DNA of 64,000 nucleotides, taken from the NCBI GenBank assembly GCA_944385675.1, contig CALWYD010000008.1, forward strand, positions 1 to 64,000, read 5' to 3'. The position numbers and the translations under genes are program-made. The notes beneath the pieces are model-generated. The model was not told where the DNA came from, searched no databases, and worked only from the letters and a program-made list of their open reading frames with translations. Position 1 is the first letter of the stretch. Each line of letters opens with the position of its first letter. Positions 42,277 to 51,072 of this stretch are shown here, one piece after another. The stretch comes from an uncultured Oscillospiraceae bacterium (lineage in GTDB: Bacteria; Bacillota; Clostridia; Oscillospirales; Oscillospiraceae).

Positions 42277-42867
42277 GTGGATCAAATCTTATTTGTGGAT
42301 GCCTGCATGCGGGGCCGAGAGGTCTCCCGCACCTGGCAGTTGAGTCAAAGCTTTCTCTCCGCCTGCCAGGCTCGGTGGCCAAGGGCGGAGATCCGGCGCC
42401 GGGATCTCACCGGCGGGGACCTGCCTCCCCTCACCGCCGCTCTGGCGGAGGAGCGGGATCGCCGCGCCCAGTCCCAGCCCCGGGACCCCATGCTGGATCC
42501 TGCCTGGGAGATGCGCGGCGCCGGCCTTGTGGTCATCGCCGCTCCCTATTGGGACCTCTCCTTTCCCTCGGCACTGAAGGTATACCTGGAGTGGGCCAGC
42601 GTGCTGGGCATCACCTTCCGCTATACCGATGAGGGGGCCCAGGAGGGGCTGTGCCGGGCGGAGCACCTGGTCTACATCACCACCGCCGGCGGGCCGCTGG
42701 AGGGGCAGAATTTCGGCTTTGACTATGTGCAGGGGCTGGGGCACATGCTGGGCATTCCCCGCGCCCATTGCCTGGCCGCCCAGGGCCTGGACATCCAGGG
42801 GAATGACCCGGACGTCCTGCTGAACCGGGCCAGAGAGGACGCCTTGCTGCTGGCCGGCAGGCTCTGA
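42277..42867 (+). CDS. NAD(P)H-dependent FMN oxidoreductase, AcpD/azoreductase-like
   Basis: 196 residues from GTG 42277, 8 bases after AAGGAGG; another GTG at 42271 is too close. It has a flavodoxin-like fold with ILFVDACMRGREVSRTWQLS (phosphate-loop region) at the start, VVIAAPYWDLSFPSALKVYLEWAS (about 87-110) and YITTAGGPLEGQNFGFDYVQGL (near 128-149), as in FMN-dependent NADH azoreductases. It probably reduces quinones or azo compounds. It follows the pyruvate-kinase-like gene closely and likely shares its mRNA. Confidence 0.85.
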   Translation: MDQILFVDACMRGREVSRTWQLSQSFLSACQARWPRAEIRRRDLTGGDLPPLTAALAEERDRRAQSQPRDPMLDPAWEMRGAGLVVIAAPYWDLSFPSALKVYLEWASVLGITFRYTDEGAQEGLCRAEHLVYITTAGGPLEGQNFGFDYVQGLGHMLGIPRAHCLAAQGLDIQGNDPDVLLNRAREDALLLAGRL

Positions 42868-42884
42868 GGCGCCGGCGTTTGTTC

Positions 42885-42913
42885 TTGTCCCAAGGTGGAA
42901 AGACTGATATACT
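42885..42913 (+). promoter_or_regulatory. polA promoter
   Basis: TTGTCC at 42885-42890, 17 bases, TATACT at 42908-42913, about 45 bases before polA. Confidence 0.65.
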
Positions 42914-42961
42914 GAAAGCAGACAATCCCCGCTCCCGGGGGAGCAACAGGAGGATACCCAC

Positions 42962-45643
42962 ATGAACAAGCTGATGGTCCTGGACGGCAACTCCATCGTC
43001 AACCGGGCCTTTTACGGAGTGAGTCAGAATCTCACCACCCGCTCCGGACAGCCCACCAATGCTATTTTCGGCTTTCTCAACATTTTGAACAAGCTGCTGG
43101 AGGAGGAGGGGCCGGACGCTCTGTGCGTCACCTTCGATCGGAAGGCCCCCACCTTCCGCCACCTGGCCTTCGAGGGCTACAAGGCCCAGCGGAAGGGGAT
43201 GCCTGACGAGCTGGCCAGCCAGATGCCCCTTTTGAAGGACGTGCTGCGGGCCATGAACATTCCCATGTATGAGTTGGACGGGTGGGAGGCGGACGACCTC
43301 ATCGGCACCATCTCCCGGCGGGACACCCAAGCGGGCTGGAGTACGGTGATTGTCACCGGAGACAAGGACTCCCTGCAGCTGGTGACGGAGCAGACCACCG
43401 TCAAGCTGGTGTCCACCCGCATGGGGCAGACCTCCACCCGGGAGATGACCCCTGACTCCTTCCAGGCCGAGTACGGCTTTGAGCCCATCCACATCATTGA
43501 CCTGAAGGCCCTGATGGGGGATGCCAGCGACAACATCCCCGGCGTCAAGGGGGTAGGGGAAAAGACCGCCATGGCCCTGGTTCAGCGCTACCACACCCTG
43601 GACGCCCTGTACGCCGCCCTGCCCGATATTGAGATGTCTCCCGGCGTCCCCGCCAAGCCCGGGGTTGTCAAAAAGCTGCAGGAGGGGGAGGCGTCGGCCC
43701 GCATGTCCTACGACCTGGCCACCATCCGCACCGACGCCCCCATTGACTTCCGGCCGGAGGACAACCTGCGCCGGGAGGCAGACAATTCCCGTCTTTATCA
43801 GCTGTTTTTAAATTTGGAGTTCTCCAAGCTTATTGAAAAATATCACCTCACGGCGCCCCAGGGAGAGAGCGCCACCGGCAGGCCGGCGGATCAGGGCACC
43901 TGCACCAGCGAGGTGGTGGACAGCGCCCAGCGGTTCCGGGAGCTGCTGGAACTGTGGCGAAAGCAAAAGCAGGTCTTTGTCCTGCCTCTGCCTTCCCTGG
44001 ACGCAGTGTGCGTGGAATATATGCCCCAATCGTCCCACAGCCACGCCGCCCTTCTTATGGCCCACCGGTTGGAGCAGTACGACAGCGCCTTGGAGGCCCT
44101 GTTTGCCCCGGATATTCCAAAGGTGGTACACGGTTCCAAGGAGCTGTGCCGCGCCCTGCTCTCCCAGAATATTACACCCGGCGGTATTGTCTTTGACACA
44201 GAGGTGGCCGCTTACCTGCTCTCCCCTACCGACGGCAGCTATGAGCTGGAGAAGCTGGGGATGACCTACTATAATCAGGAATTTCCCAAAGCCTCCGCTT
44301 ACCTGGATCCAGGCGCCTTCGGGCCCCTGGGGGATCCCGCCGCACCCACCGCCGCTTTACTGTCCCACTGCGCCCTGATCGGCTGCCTCTATGAAACCTT
44401 GTCCCAGCGCCTGAAGGAGCTGGGAATGGAGCAGCTCTACTACCAGGTGGAGCTCCCCCTGTGCCCGGTGCTGGCCGAGATGGAGCTGGCAGGGGTTTTG
44501 GTGGACCGGAGCGCCCTGGCGGAGTTTGGGCAGGCTCTGGCCCAGGGTATCCAGCAGGATCAACAGACCATCTATCAGCTGGCCGGAGAGGAGTTTAACA
44601 TCAACTCCACCCAGCAGTTGGGCCATGTCCTCTTTGACCAGCTGGGACTTCCCCCAGTGAAGAAGACCAAGACGGGCTACTCCACCAACGCCGACGTGCT
44701 GGAGAAGCTCATGGGCAGGCACCCCATCATCCAGGTCATTTTGGACTACCGCCAGCTGACCAAGCTGAAGTCCACCTATGCCGACGGGCTGGGAAAGGTC
44801 ATTGACCCCGATGGGCGCATCCACACCTCTTTCCAGAACACCGTCACCGCCACCGGCCGCCTCTCCTCCACCGAGCCCAACCTGCAGAACATCCCCGTGC
44901 GCACCCAGTTGGGGGCCCAGCTGCGGAAGATGTTTGTGGCCGGGCCGGGGATGGCACTGGTAGACGCAGACTATTCCCAGATTGAGCTGCGGCTGCTGGC
45001 CTGCATGGCAGAGGATCAGGCCATGATGGAGGGCTTCCGCTCCGGGGAGGACATCCACACCATCACTGCCTCCCAGGTCTTCGGCGTGCCTCAGGAAGAG
45101 GTCACCCCCTTAATGCGCCGCAGTGCCAAGGCAGTGAATTTCGGCATCGTTTACGGCATCTCCCCCTTCTCCCTCAGCCAGGACATCGGAGTGACTGTTC
45201 AACAGGCCAAGGAATACATGGACAAGTACTTTGAACACTATGCCGGAGTACGGGCCTATATGGATGCGGTGGTGGAGAGGGCCAAAAAAGACGGCTATGT
45301 CTCCACCCTCTTTGGCCGCCGCCGCTGGGTGCCGGAGCTGAAGTCCTCCAATTTCAATACCCGCTCCTTCGGAGAGCGGGTGGCCCTTAACGCCCCGATC
45401 CAGGGCACCGCCGCCGATATTATCAAGCTGGCCATGATTCGGGTGCGCAACCGTCTGCTGGAGGAGGGGCTCCGGGGCCGTCTGGTTCTTCAGGTTCACG
45501 ACGAGCTGATCGTGGAGTGCCCTCTGGAGGAAGTACCCGCCGTCTGCAAACTGGTCAAGGAAGAAATGGAGGGGGCCGCCGCCCTTCCCGTCCCCCTGGT
45601 AGCCGACACGGGGACCGGGAAGAGCTGGGCCCAGGCCCACTGA
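42962..45643 (+). CDS. polA: DNA polymerase I
   Basis: 893 residues. The 5'-3' exonuclease domain (1-~290) begins LMVLDGNSIVNRAFYG and has the helix-hairpin-helix near 190-210. The middle domain (~310-480) keeps the 3'-5' exonuclease fold but lacks its catalytic acids (no DTET motif at the expected place), so proofreading is probably absent, as in Taq and Bacillus enzymes. The polymerase domain carries DADYSQIELRLLACM (~668), RRSAKAVNFGIVYG (~718) and QVHDELIVE (~845). Involved in repair and Okazaki-fragment processing. GGAGGA precedes ATG 42962. Confidence 0.97.
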   Translation: MNKLMVLDGNSIVNRAFYGVSQNLTTRSGQPTNAIFGFLNILNKLLEEEGPDALCVTFDRKAPTFRHLAFEGYKAQRKGMPDELASQMPLLKDVLRAMNIPMYELDGWEADDLIGTISRRDTQAGWSTVIVTGDKDSLQLVTEQTTVKLVSTRMGQTSTREMTPDSFQAEYGFEPIHIIDLKALMGDASDNIPGVKGVGEKTAMALVQRYHTLDALYAALPDIEMSPGVPAKPGVVKKLQEGEASARMSYDLATIRTDAPIDFRPEDNLRREADNSRLYQLFLNLEFSKLIEKYHLTAPQGESATGRPADQGTCTSEVVDSAQRFRELLELWRKQKQVFVLPLPSLDAVCVEYMPQSSHSHAALLMAHRLEQYDSALEALFAPDIPKVVHGSKELCRALLSQNITPGGIVFDTEVAAYLLSPTDGSYELEKLGMTYYNQEFPKASAYLDPGAFGPLGDPAAPTAALLSHCALIGCLYETLSQRLKELGMEQLYYQVELPLCPVLAEMELAGVLVDRSALAEFGQALAQGIQQDQQTIYQLAGEEFNINSTQQLGHVLFDQLGLPPVKKTKTGYSTNADVLEKLMGRHPIIQVILDYRQLTKLKSTYADGLGKVIDPDGRIHTSFQNTVTATGRLSSTEPNLQNIPVRTQLGAQLRKMFVAGPGMALVDADYSQIELRLLACMAEDQAMMEGFRSGEDIHTITASQVFGVPQEEVTPLMRRSAKAVNFGIVYGISPFSLSQDIGVTVQQAKEYMDKYFEHYAGVRAYMDAVVERAKKDGYVSTLFGRRRWVPELKSSNFNTRSFGERVALNAPIQGTAADIIKLAMIRVRNRLLEEGLRGRLVLQVHDELIVECPLEEVPAVCKLVKEEMEGAAALPVPLVADTGTGKSWAQAH

Positions 45644-45717
45644 TTGATTCCCCCCGCTGAATATTTCCGCTTTAGCACCTGTACGCCTACGCCCATATAG
45701 CAAAAGGAGGTATTTTT

Positions 45718-46002
45718 ATGCGCATCATCCTGTCCCTTTTTGACCGCGCCAACCGCTACGCGGCCCAGTCCACCTGGCAGGACTTTGCCCTGGTGAAGCT
45801 GTGCCTGTTTGCCGGAGGGATGCTGGCCGGCCTGTCTGTTCCCGTCCGGCGGAAAAAGTGGACCGCCCTGGCGGCGGGCCTGGTATTCCTGTCCACCTAT
45901 GTCCTGCTGATGGAGCGCTTCCTCCCCTTCCTCCTGGGCCGGGAGGCGCAGGAAGGGGATTGCCTGGAGGAGTCCTTCCCCCAGACCGCGTCCCAGGAGT
46001 AA
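45718..46002 (+). CDS. Small two-helix membrane protein, unknown function
   Basis: 94 residues with two hydrophobic segments (about 24-40 and 48-68) separated by the basic loop VPVRRKKW. It resembles small Firmicute proteins often labelled, without evidence, as permease of phosphate ABC transporter. AAAGGAGG precedes ATG 45718, and a strong terminator follows. No functional link to polA is apparent. Confidence 0.75.
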   Translation: MRIILSLFDRANRYAAQSTWQDFALVKLCLFAGGMLAGLSVPVRRKKWTALAAGLVFLSTYVLLMERFLPFLLGREAQEGDCLEESFPQTASQE

Positions 46003-46018
46003 ATCCGTACATCTCCCC

Positions 46019-46050
46019 AAAACTGGCCCCGGATTTCCGGGGCCAGTTTT
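46019..46050 (+). terminator. Terminator after the small membrane protein
   Basis: AAAACTGGCCCCGGA / TCCGGGGCCAGTTTT, perfect 15-bp stem with a very short loop. Confidence 0.85.
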
Positions 46051-46158
46051 CCGTCTGTCTCGTTAAGTTAACCACCTGTCTCCGCTCCCTTGCCCTTCCC
46101 AAGGGCCGTATGGTAAGCTTCAAACAGACAATACTGCCCCAGAAAGGAGCTTGCGGCC

Positions 46159-47061
46159 ATGAAGTTCTCCTCATTCCTTACCTTCTCCGCCTTCGGGCTG
46201 AGTACCATCCTTTTTCGCAGAAAAGACCCCATCCTGGGCACCATCATCCTCACTGACCGCTGCAACCTCCACTGCAAGCATTGCTCGGTGAATAACATTG
46301 TGGCCCGGGACTACTCCTACAGGGACATCCGCCGGGAGATGGAGCAGCTCTATGCCATGGGGGTGCGCATCCTCTTTTTCTGTGGTGGGGAGACCTTTCT
46401 GTGGCGGGACGGGGACATGACCCTCCCAGTCCTGGTACGGGAGGCCAAGGAGATGGGCTTTCTCATTGTCAATGTGGTGACCAACGGCACCTTCCCCCTG
46501 GACCTGCCGGAGGCTGACCTTATCCTTCTCTCCCTGGACGGGAACCGGGCGGCCCACAACGCCATCCGTGGGGACACCTACGACACCATCCTGGCCAACA
46601 TTCGTGCCGCCACGTCCGGCAACATCTGCCTCTACATGGCCGTCAACCAGCTCAACAAGCACACAGTGGCCCACGTGTGCCAGGTAGCCCGGGAGGAACC
46701 CAATGTACGGGCGGCGTCCTTCAATTTCCACACCCCCTACCCGGACACCCGGGCGCTGGCCCTGAGCCGGGAGGAGAAGAAGGCGGTATGCCGGCAGTTG
46801 GAGAGGCTGATGGCGGAGGGCTTCCCCATCTTCAACCTGCGCTCCGCCTTTCCCTATCTCATCGGCAATACCTTTCCCACCCCCTGCCGCCAGTGTGTGG
46901 TGATGGAGCGGGGCAAGCTGTCTGTGTGCGGCCGGTGTGTAGAGGTGCCGGGGCTGTGCCGGGAGTGCGGTTACTTCTTTGCCGCAGAGTATGCCCTGGT
47001 CTTCCGGGGCAACATCCCTGTCATTCTGGACATGCTGTCCACTTATCTGAGGTACATCTGA
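46159..47061 (+). CDS. Radical SAM protein of unknown function (first of a pair)
   Basis: 300 residues. The cluster motif is Cys35-x3-Cys39-x2-Cys42 (TDRCNLHCKHCSVNN), with the SAM-binding GGET segment near 77. A hydrophobic N-terminus (FSSFLTFSAFGLSTILF) may touch the membrane. The C-terminus is Cys-rich (PCRQC, CGRC, LCRECGYFF near 250-280), suggesting extra Fe-S or zinc sites of the SPASM type. It is separated by 13 bases from a HemN-like radical SAM gene, so the two probably act together. The substrate is unknown. Confidence 0.85.
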   Translation: MKFSSFLTFSAFGLSTILFRRKDPILGTIILTDRCNLHCKHCSVNNIVARDYSYRDIRREMEQLYAMGVRILFFCGGETFLWRDGDMTLPVLVREAKEMGFLIVNVVTNGTFPLDLPEADLILLSLDGNRAAHNAIRGDTYDTILANIRAATSGNICLYMAVNQLNKHTVAHVCQVAREEPNVRAASFNFHTPYPDTRALALSREEKKAVCRQLERLMAEGFPIFNLRSAFPYLIGNTFPTPCRQCVVMERGKLSVCGRCVEVPGLCRECGYFFAAEYALVFRGNIPVILDMLSTYLRYI

Positions 47062-47074
47062 GAGGAGGAGACTC

Positions 47075-48328
47075 ATGTCCATTCCCGTTACCGCCGCCCG
47101 CATGTGGCTTACCCGCAGCGCCGCCCCCTTTCACTTTACCCCGGACTATGACCAGCCCCTTCCCCTGGAGGGGGCGAATCCCCTGGGACTGTATGTCCAC
47201 ATCCCCTTCTGCCGTTCTTTATGCACCTTCTGCCCCTACTGTAAGGTGGTCTATGACCCGGCCCTGGCCCAGGACTACCTGGAGGGCGTGCTGGAAGAGA
47301 TCCGCCTGGTGGGTTCCCAGTGGCCCGGCCGCCGGCAGGCCACCAGCCTCTACTTCGGGGGCGGCTCCCCCGCCCTGCTGTCCCCCCGGCTGGGGGAGGT
47401 GGTGCGGGCCCTGGAGGAACACTTTATCCTCACCGACGGCATCGGGGCGGAGCTTCATCCCCGGGACGTGACGGCGGATACCCTCTCCGCCCTGAAGGAG
47501 GCGGGAGTGACCCGGATCTGTGTGGGCATCCAGTCCTTCCAACCTGTCCCTCTTTCTGGCCTGGGCCGGGAGCAGCCCGACCCGACGGCCCTGGGGGCGG
47601 CCCTGGCCGCCGTCCCCTTTGACACGGTGTCCGCCGACTTCATCTTTGCCCTACCGGGACAAACCTTTGACCACCTGCGCCGGGATATCCTGCTAGCCGA
47701 GGAGATGGGGGCCAACCACCTGGCTTTCTATCCCTTCATCGACTTCTCCTTCACCCCCGGCCCCAACCAGGAGCTGTCCCGCCGGGAAAAGTGGGCCCTG
47801 CTGAACCAGCTTACCCAATTTCTTCTGGCGCGCGGGTATTTGCGTGACTCTATCTGGACCTTCGCCCACACACCCGGCAAGGGATATTCTTCCATGACCC
47901 GCACCAACTTTTTGGGCTTTGGCTGCTCGGCCGCCACTCTGCTTCCCGGCCAGTTTAAGGTCAACACCTTCTCCGTCCCCGCCTATTTGGACCGGATTTC
48001 CCACCGAAATCTGCCTACCGCCCTCACTTGCCGCTTTACACAGCGGCAGCGGATGGTGTATGATTTGTTTTGGCGGGCCTATACCACCCGCATCTCCCCG
48101 GAAGAGTTTCAAACCTGTTTTGGCCGCTCCCTGGACGGGGCCTACGGCCTGGAGCTGCGTCTGGGGCAGCTGTTAGGCTGGCTGCGCCGGGAGGGGGGGG
48201 ACTGGGTGCTCACCCACCGGGGAGCCTTCCGTTTCCACCTCTTGGAAGGGCACTATACCTTGTCCTACATTGACCGGATGTGGGGTCTGATGAGCCGGGA
48301 ACCCTTTCCCCCTGGAATGGACCTTTAG
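47075..48328 (+). CDS. HemN/HemW-like radical SAM protein (second of a pair)
   Basis: 417 residues. YVHIPFCRSLCTFCPYC has Cys46, Cys50 and Cys53 of the radical cluster plus Cys56, the HemN-type fourth cysteine. YFGGGSPALLSP (near 93) and ICVGIQSFQ (near 149) are HemN/HemW family motifs, and a C-terminal winged region follows. True HemW normally sits with lepA or hrcA; this gene is instead paired with another radical SAM enzyme, and its length and divergence suggest another role, perhaps tetrapyrrole/haem handling. GAGGAGGAG lies before ATG 47075. Confidence 0.85.
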   Translation: MSIPVTAARMWLTRSAAPFHFTPDYDQPLPLEGANPLGLYVHIPFCRSLCTFCPYCKVVYDPALAQDYLEGVLEEIRLVGSQWPGRRQATSLYFGGGSPALLSPRLGEVVRALEEHFILTDGIGAELHPRDVTADTLSALKEAGVTRICVGIQSFQPVPLSGLGREQPDPTALGAALAAVPFDTVSADFIFALPGQTFDHLRRDILLAEEMGANHLAFYPFIDFSFTPGPNQELSRREKWALLNQLTQFLLARGYLRDSIWTFAHTPGKGYSSMTRTNFLGFGCSAATLLPGQFKVNTFSVPAYLDRISHRNLPTALTCRFTQRQRMVYDLFWRAYTTRISPEEFQTCFGRSLDGAYGLELRLGQLLGWLRREGGDWVLTHRGAFRFHLLEGHYTLSYIDRMWGLMSREPFPPGMDL

Positions 48329-48342
48329 GAGTGTTTTTGCTG

Positions 48343-48798
48343 ATGTACTACCAGATTGTCCCTATGGATCGAAGCCATATCCCTCAGATTCTAGCCCTGG
48401 AGCAGACCTGCTTCTCCGTCCCCTGGACAGAGTCCATGCTCACTGATGCCCTCTATGACCCCCAGGCCAGCTTTATCGTGGCCGAGGACGAGGAGGGGAA
48501 CATCCTGGGTTACGCCGGGCTCCACGCCATTCTGGACGAGGGATATATTGACAATGTGGCGGTGGAACCGGACGCCCGGCGCCACGGGGTGGCCTCCGCC
48601 CTGCTAGAGGTGTTCTGCCGCTTCGGGGCGGCCAACCTGTCCTTCCTCACCCTAGAGGTGCGCGCCTCCAACGCCGCCGCCATCGGCCTTTACGAAAAAT
48701 ACGGCTTTCACCGGGCCGGGCTGCGCCCGGGCTACTATCAGAAGCCCCGGGAGGACGCTGTGATTATGACCAAGGAGTTTTCCCATGAGACTGAATGA
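48343..48798 (+). CDS. rimI: Ribosomal protein S18-alanine N-acetyltransferase RimI
   Basis: 151-residue GNAT enzyme from ATG 48343 (AGGAG 11 bases upstream). Motif A is IDNVAVEPDARRHGVASALLEVF (about 67-89), and LEVRASNAAAIGLYEKYGFHRAGLRPGYY is the RimI-typical C-terminal part. In Bacteria RimI is often encoded next to tsaD and tsaB; here tsaD lies two genes downstream, supporting the name. It overlaps the next gene by 14 bases. Confidence 0.92.
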   Translation: MYYQIVPMDRSHIPQILALEQTCFSVPWTESMLTDALYDPQASFIVAEDEEGNILGYAGLHAILDEGYIDNVAVEPDARRHGVASALLEVFCRFGAANLSFLTLEVRASNAAAIGLYEKYGFHRAGLRPGYYQKPREDAVIMTKEFSHETE

Positions 48799-49393
48799 AT
48801 TAACCCCCTGCCAGCTGTCCTCCCTTTATCATGAGCAGCTGCAGCGGGATTTTCCCCCCCAGGAGCTAAAGCCCCTGGACACCATGCTGACACTGCAATC
48901 CCAGGGACGCTACCAGGCCTTGGGCCTGTATGAAGGGGAGCAGCTGCTGGGCTATGCCCTGCTGTGGCTGGAGCCGGGCGTCCCCTTTGTACTGCTGGAC
49001 TACCTGGGCACCCTGCCGGGCATCCGGAACCGGGGTCTGGGCGGTCAGATGCTGGATCTGTTGGCCGAACATTTCCGGGATGTCCGTGGGATCTTCGGCG
49101 AGGTGGAAGAGCCGGAGGGGGGCGACCCCGCCGGAGAGGCGCTGCGCCGGCGCCGCCTGGCCTTCTATCTGCGCCACGGCTTCCGCTACGGCGGGTATAA
49201 CTGCGCCCTGTTTGGCATCCGTTTCCGCACCCTTATCCGGGGACGGGAGGATGTGACGGCTCAGGAGCTGCTGGAGGTTCACCAGCGTATCTATCGCCGT
49301 CATCTCTCTCCTGCCACCTATCAACGCTGTGTCCAGCTTCCCCTGGCCCCAGGGCAGCAGCCCGGCCCGCCGGTTGCCTGGACTGAGGAGTGA
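48785..49393 (+). CDS. GNAT family N-acetyltransferase
   Basis: 202 residues. The acetyl-CoA binding core is LLDYLGTLPGIRNRGLGGQMLDLLAEHF (about 69-96) and AFYLRHGFRYGGYNC (about 125-139). The C-terminal ~50 residues are an extension with no recognised motif. The substrate is unknown. The start ATG 48785 overlaps rimI, and tsaD begins 8 bases after the stop, so the three are translationally coupled. Confidence 0.85.
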   Translation: MRLNELTPCQLSSLYHEQLQRDFPPQELKPLDTMLTLQSQGRYQALGLYEGEQLLGYALLWLEPGVPFVLLDYLGTLPGIRNRGLGGQMLDLLAEHFRDVRGIFGEVEEPEGGDPAGEALRRRRLAFYLRHGFRYGGYNCALFGIRFRTLIRGREDVTAQELLEVHQRIYRRHLSPATYQRCVQLPLAPGQQPGPPVAWTEE

Positions 49394-49400
49394 TACCGCC

Positions 49401-50411
49401 ATGAACATCTTGGCCATTGAGTCCTCCTGCGACGAAACTGCCGCCGCCGTGGTACGGGACGGGCGAACAGTTTTGTCCAACTGCGTGTCCTCCCAAATTG
49501 AGATGCACACCATCTACGGCGGAGTAGTCCCTGAGATTGCCTCCCGCAAGCATGTGGAGGCCGTCACCGGCTTGGCCGACCAGGCCCTCAGCCAGGCGGG
49601 ACTCACCCAGTCCCAGCTGGACGCCCTGGCTGTCACCTACGCTCCGGGCCTCATCGGAGCGGTTCTGGTAGGGGTAAATTTTGCCAAGGGGGCCGCCCTA
49701 GCCCTGGATCTCCCCCTTATTCCCGTCCACCACGTGCGGGGCCACATCGCCGCCAACTATCTCACCCACCCCGACCTGGAGCCTCCCTTCGTCTGCCTGT
49801 GCGTCTCCGGCGGAACCACCGCCATCGTGGACGTGCGCTCCTATACCGAGATGGAGGTGCTGGGGTCCACCCGGGACGACGCGGCTGGGGAATGCTTTGA
49901 CAAAGTGGCCCGGGTGCTGGGCATCGGCTACCCCGGGGGCGCCCCCATGGATCGGCTGTCTGACGGTGGCAACGACAACAGATATGAGCTCCCCCGGGCC
50001 CATGTAGCCGGCCATGACCTGGATATGTCCTTCTCTGGGCTGAAAACGGCCAGCCTCAACCTTATTCACAACACACAGCAGAAAGGGGAAGCACTGGATC
50101 TCCCCTCCTTTGCCGCCAGCTTCGGCCGGGCTGTAAGCGAGTCCCTGGTCCCCCGGGTCATGGAGGCCGCCCGACAGAAGGGCTACGGCCAGGTGGCGGT
50201 GGCCGGAGGGGTGGCCGCCAACCGGCGCATCCGGGCAGATTTGCAGATGGCCTGCGCCCATAGCGGAGACCGGCTCTATCTCCCTGAACTGAAATATTGC
50301 GGTGACAACGCCGCCATGATTGGCTGCCAAGGGTATTACGAGTATCTGGCAGGCCGTCGGGCCGGCCTAGAACTCAACGCCTACGCTACCCGGAGCATTG
50401 CCCTAGGTTGA
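49401..50411 (+). CDS. tsaD: tRNA N6-adenosine threonylcarbamoyltransferase TsaD
   Basis: Transfers the threonylcarbamoyl group to A37 of ANN-decoding tRNAs, with TsaB and TsaE. From ATG 49401 it has 336 residues and begins MNILAIESSCDETAAAVV. The metal-binding motif HHVRGH (His112 and His116 region) and ASP-like nucleotide segments LCVSGGTTAIVDV (near 132) and VAVAGGVAANRRIR (near 267) are present. Last gene of rimI-GNAT-tsaD. tsaB is not in the window. Confidence 0.97.
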   Translation: MNILAIESSCDETAAAVVRDGRTVLSNCVSSQIEMHTIYGGVVPEIASRKHVEAVTGLADQALSQAGLTQSQLDALAVTYAPGLIGAVLVGVNFAKGAALALDLPLIPVHHVRGHIAANYLTHPDLEPPFVCLCVSGGTTAIVDVRSYTEMEVLGSTRDDAAGECFDKVARVLGIGYPGGAPMDRLSDGGNDNRYELPRAHVAGHDLDMSFSGLKTASLNLIHNTQQKGEALDLPSFAASFGRAVSESLVPRVMEAARQKGYGQVAVAGGVAANRRIRADLQMACAHSGDRLYLPELKYCGDNAAMIGCQGYYEYLAGRRAGLELNAYATRSIALG

Positions 50412-50883
50412 CCCGGGCCCACAGTTTCCAGCCCTCATCTCCCCGGTCTCAAAAAGGACACTTTTCAGCCGGAAACGTCCCTGTTTCCCCCGGAAAACTA
50501 ATTCTGGTGTGCCGTGAGATTTTTTTCAAAAAGATTTGTCGTTTTGCCCAGATTTTTTTCGTGTTTTTGCGTTATGTAACCTGTATTTTTTTAAATTTTA
50601 CATTTACTTAATTTACCAGCCCTCCAGCGCCAGAAAAGATTTCAACTTTCCCCTAGTTTCCCCACGCCTTGTGGAAAAATCTGTGGAAATTGTGAACAAC
50701 TTTTTCTCTTCAATTTTTGTGCTTCCATGTTATGTTAATCTTCTGCCTTGCATTTTCTCTTTTCCTGAGTGTTTTCCCGTTTCTGAGGCATATTCAGTCT
50801 GTTGGATTTCTTTCGGTTCCACTTTTGGCGGGAAGTGACCTTGCCCTTTAAACAATATAGGAGAGAGACTTTTTGTTTCCCTC
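50412..50883. other. AT-rich non-coding gap before the infC operon
   Basis: Apart from the first ~100 bases, this stretch is strikingly AT-rich compared with its surroundings and has no convincing frame. It contains three consecutive 9-mers resembling DnaA boxes read on the minus strand (TTTTCCACA at 50670-50678, ATTTCCACA at 50682-50690, TTGTTCACA at 50691-50699). No good terminator for tsaD was seen apart from a weak stem near 50470-50500. Confidence 0.5.
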
Positions 50884-50912
50884 TTGACACAGGGAAATTT
50901 GAGTGCTAAAAT
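50884..50912 (+). promoter_or_regulatory. Promoter of infC-rpmI-rplT
   Basis: TTGACA at 50884-50889, 17 bases, TAAAAT at 50907-50912. It gives an mRNA leader of about 155 bases. Confidence 0.85.
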
Positions 50913-50918
50913 ACCTTG

Positions 50919-51072
50919 GTACAAGAAAGCAGGAACGGTGCCCCGTCCTCACCCCAGGCCTGAGCCAAAGGGTCAACATGGAAAACCTCCGCCGGTCAAC
51001 CGGCGCTTGTTTTGCTGTGATACGGGAGCCGTGCCGGCGGCCCGTATTTTTTATGTCTGGAGGTGCTTTCCC
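50919..51072 (+). promoter_or_regulatory. infC leader with attenuator (L20-leader type)
   Basis: The leader contains CCGCCGG-loop-CCGGCG (near 50988-51005) and then a terminator hairpin ATACGGG ... CCCGTAT followed by TTTTTT (51020-51053), just before the infC ribosome site. In Firmicutes this operon is controlled by premature termination through binding of L20 to the leader; the position and structure fit that mechanism. Confidence 0.75.

Noticed and set aside
50660..50700. Chromosomal replication origin
   Set aside because: Only three imperfect boxes, no dnaA or dnaN nearby and no AT-rich 13-mer series; kept as a low-interest observation only.
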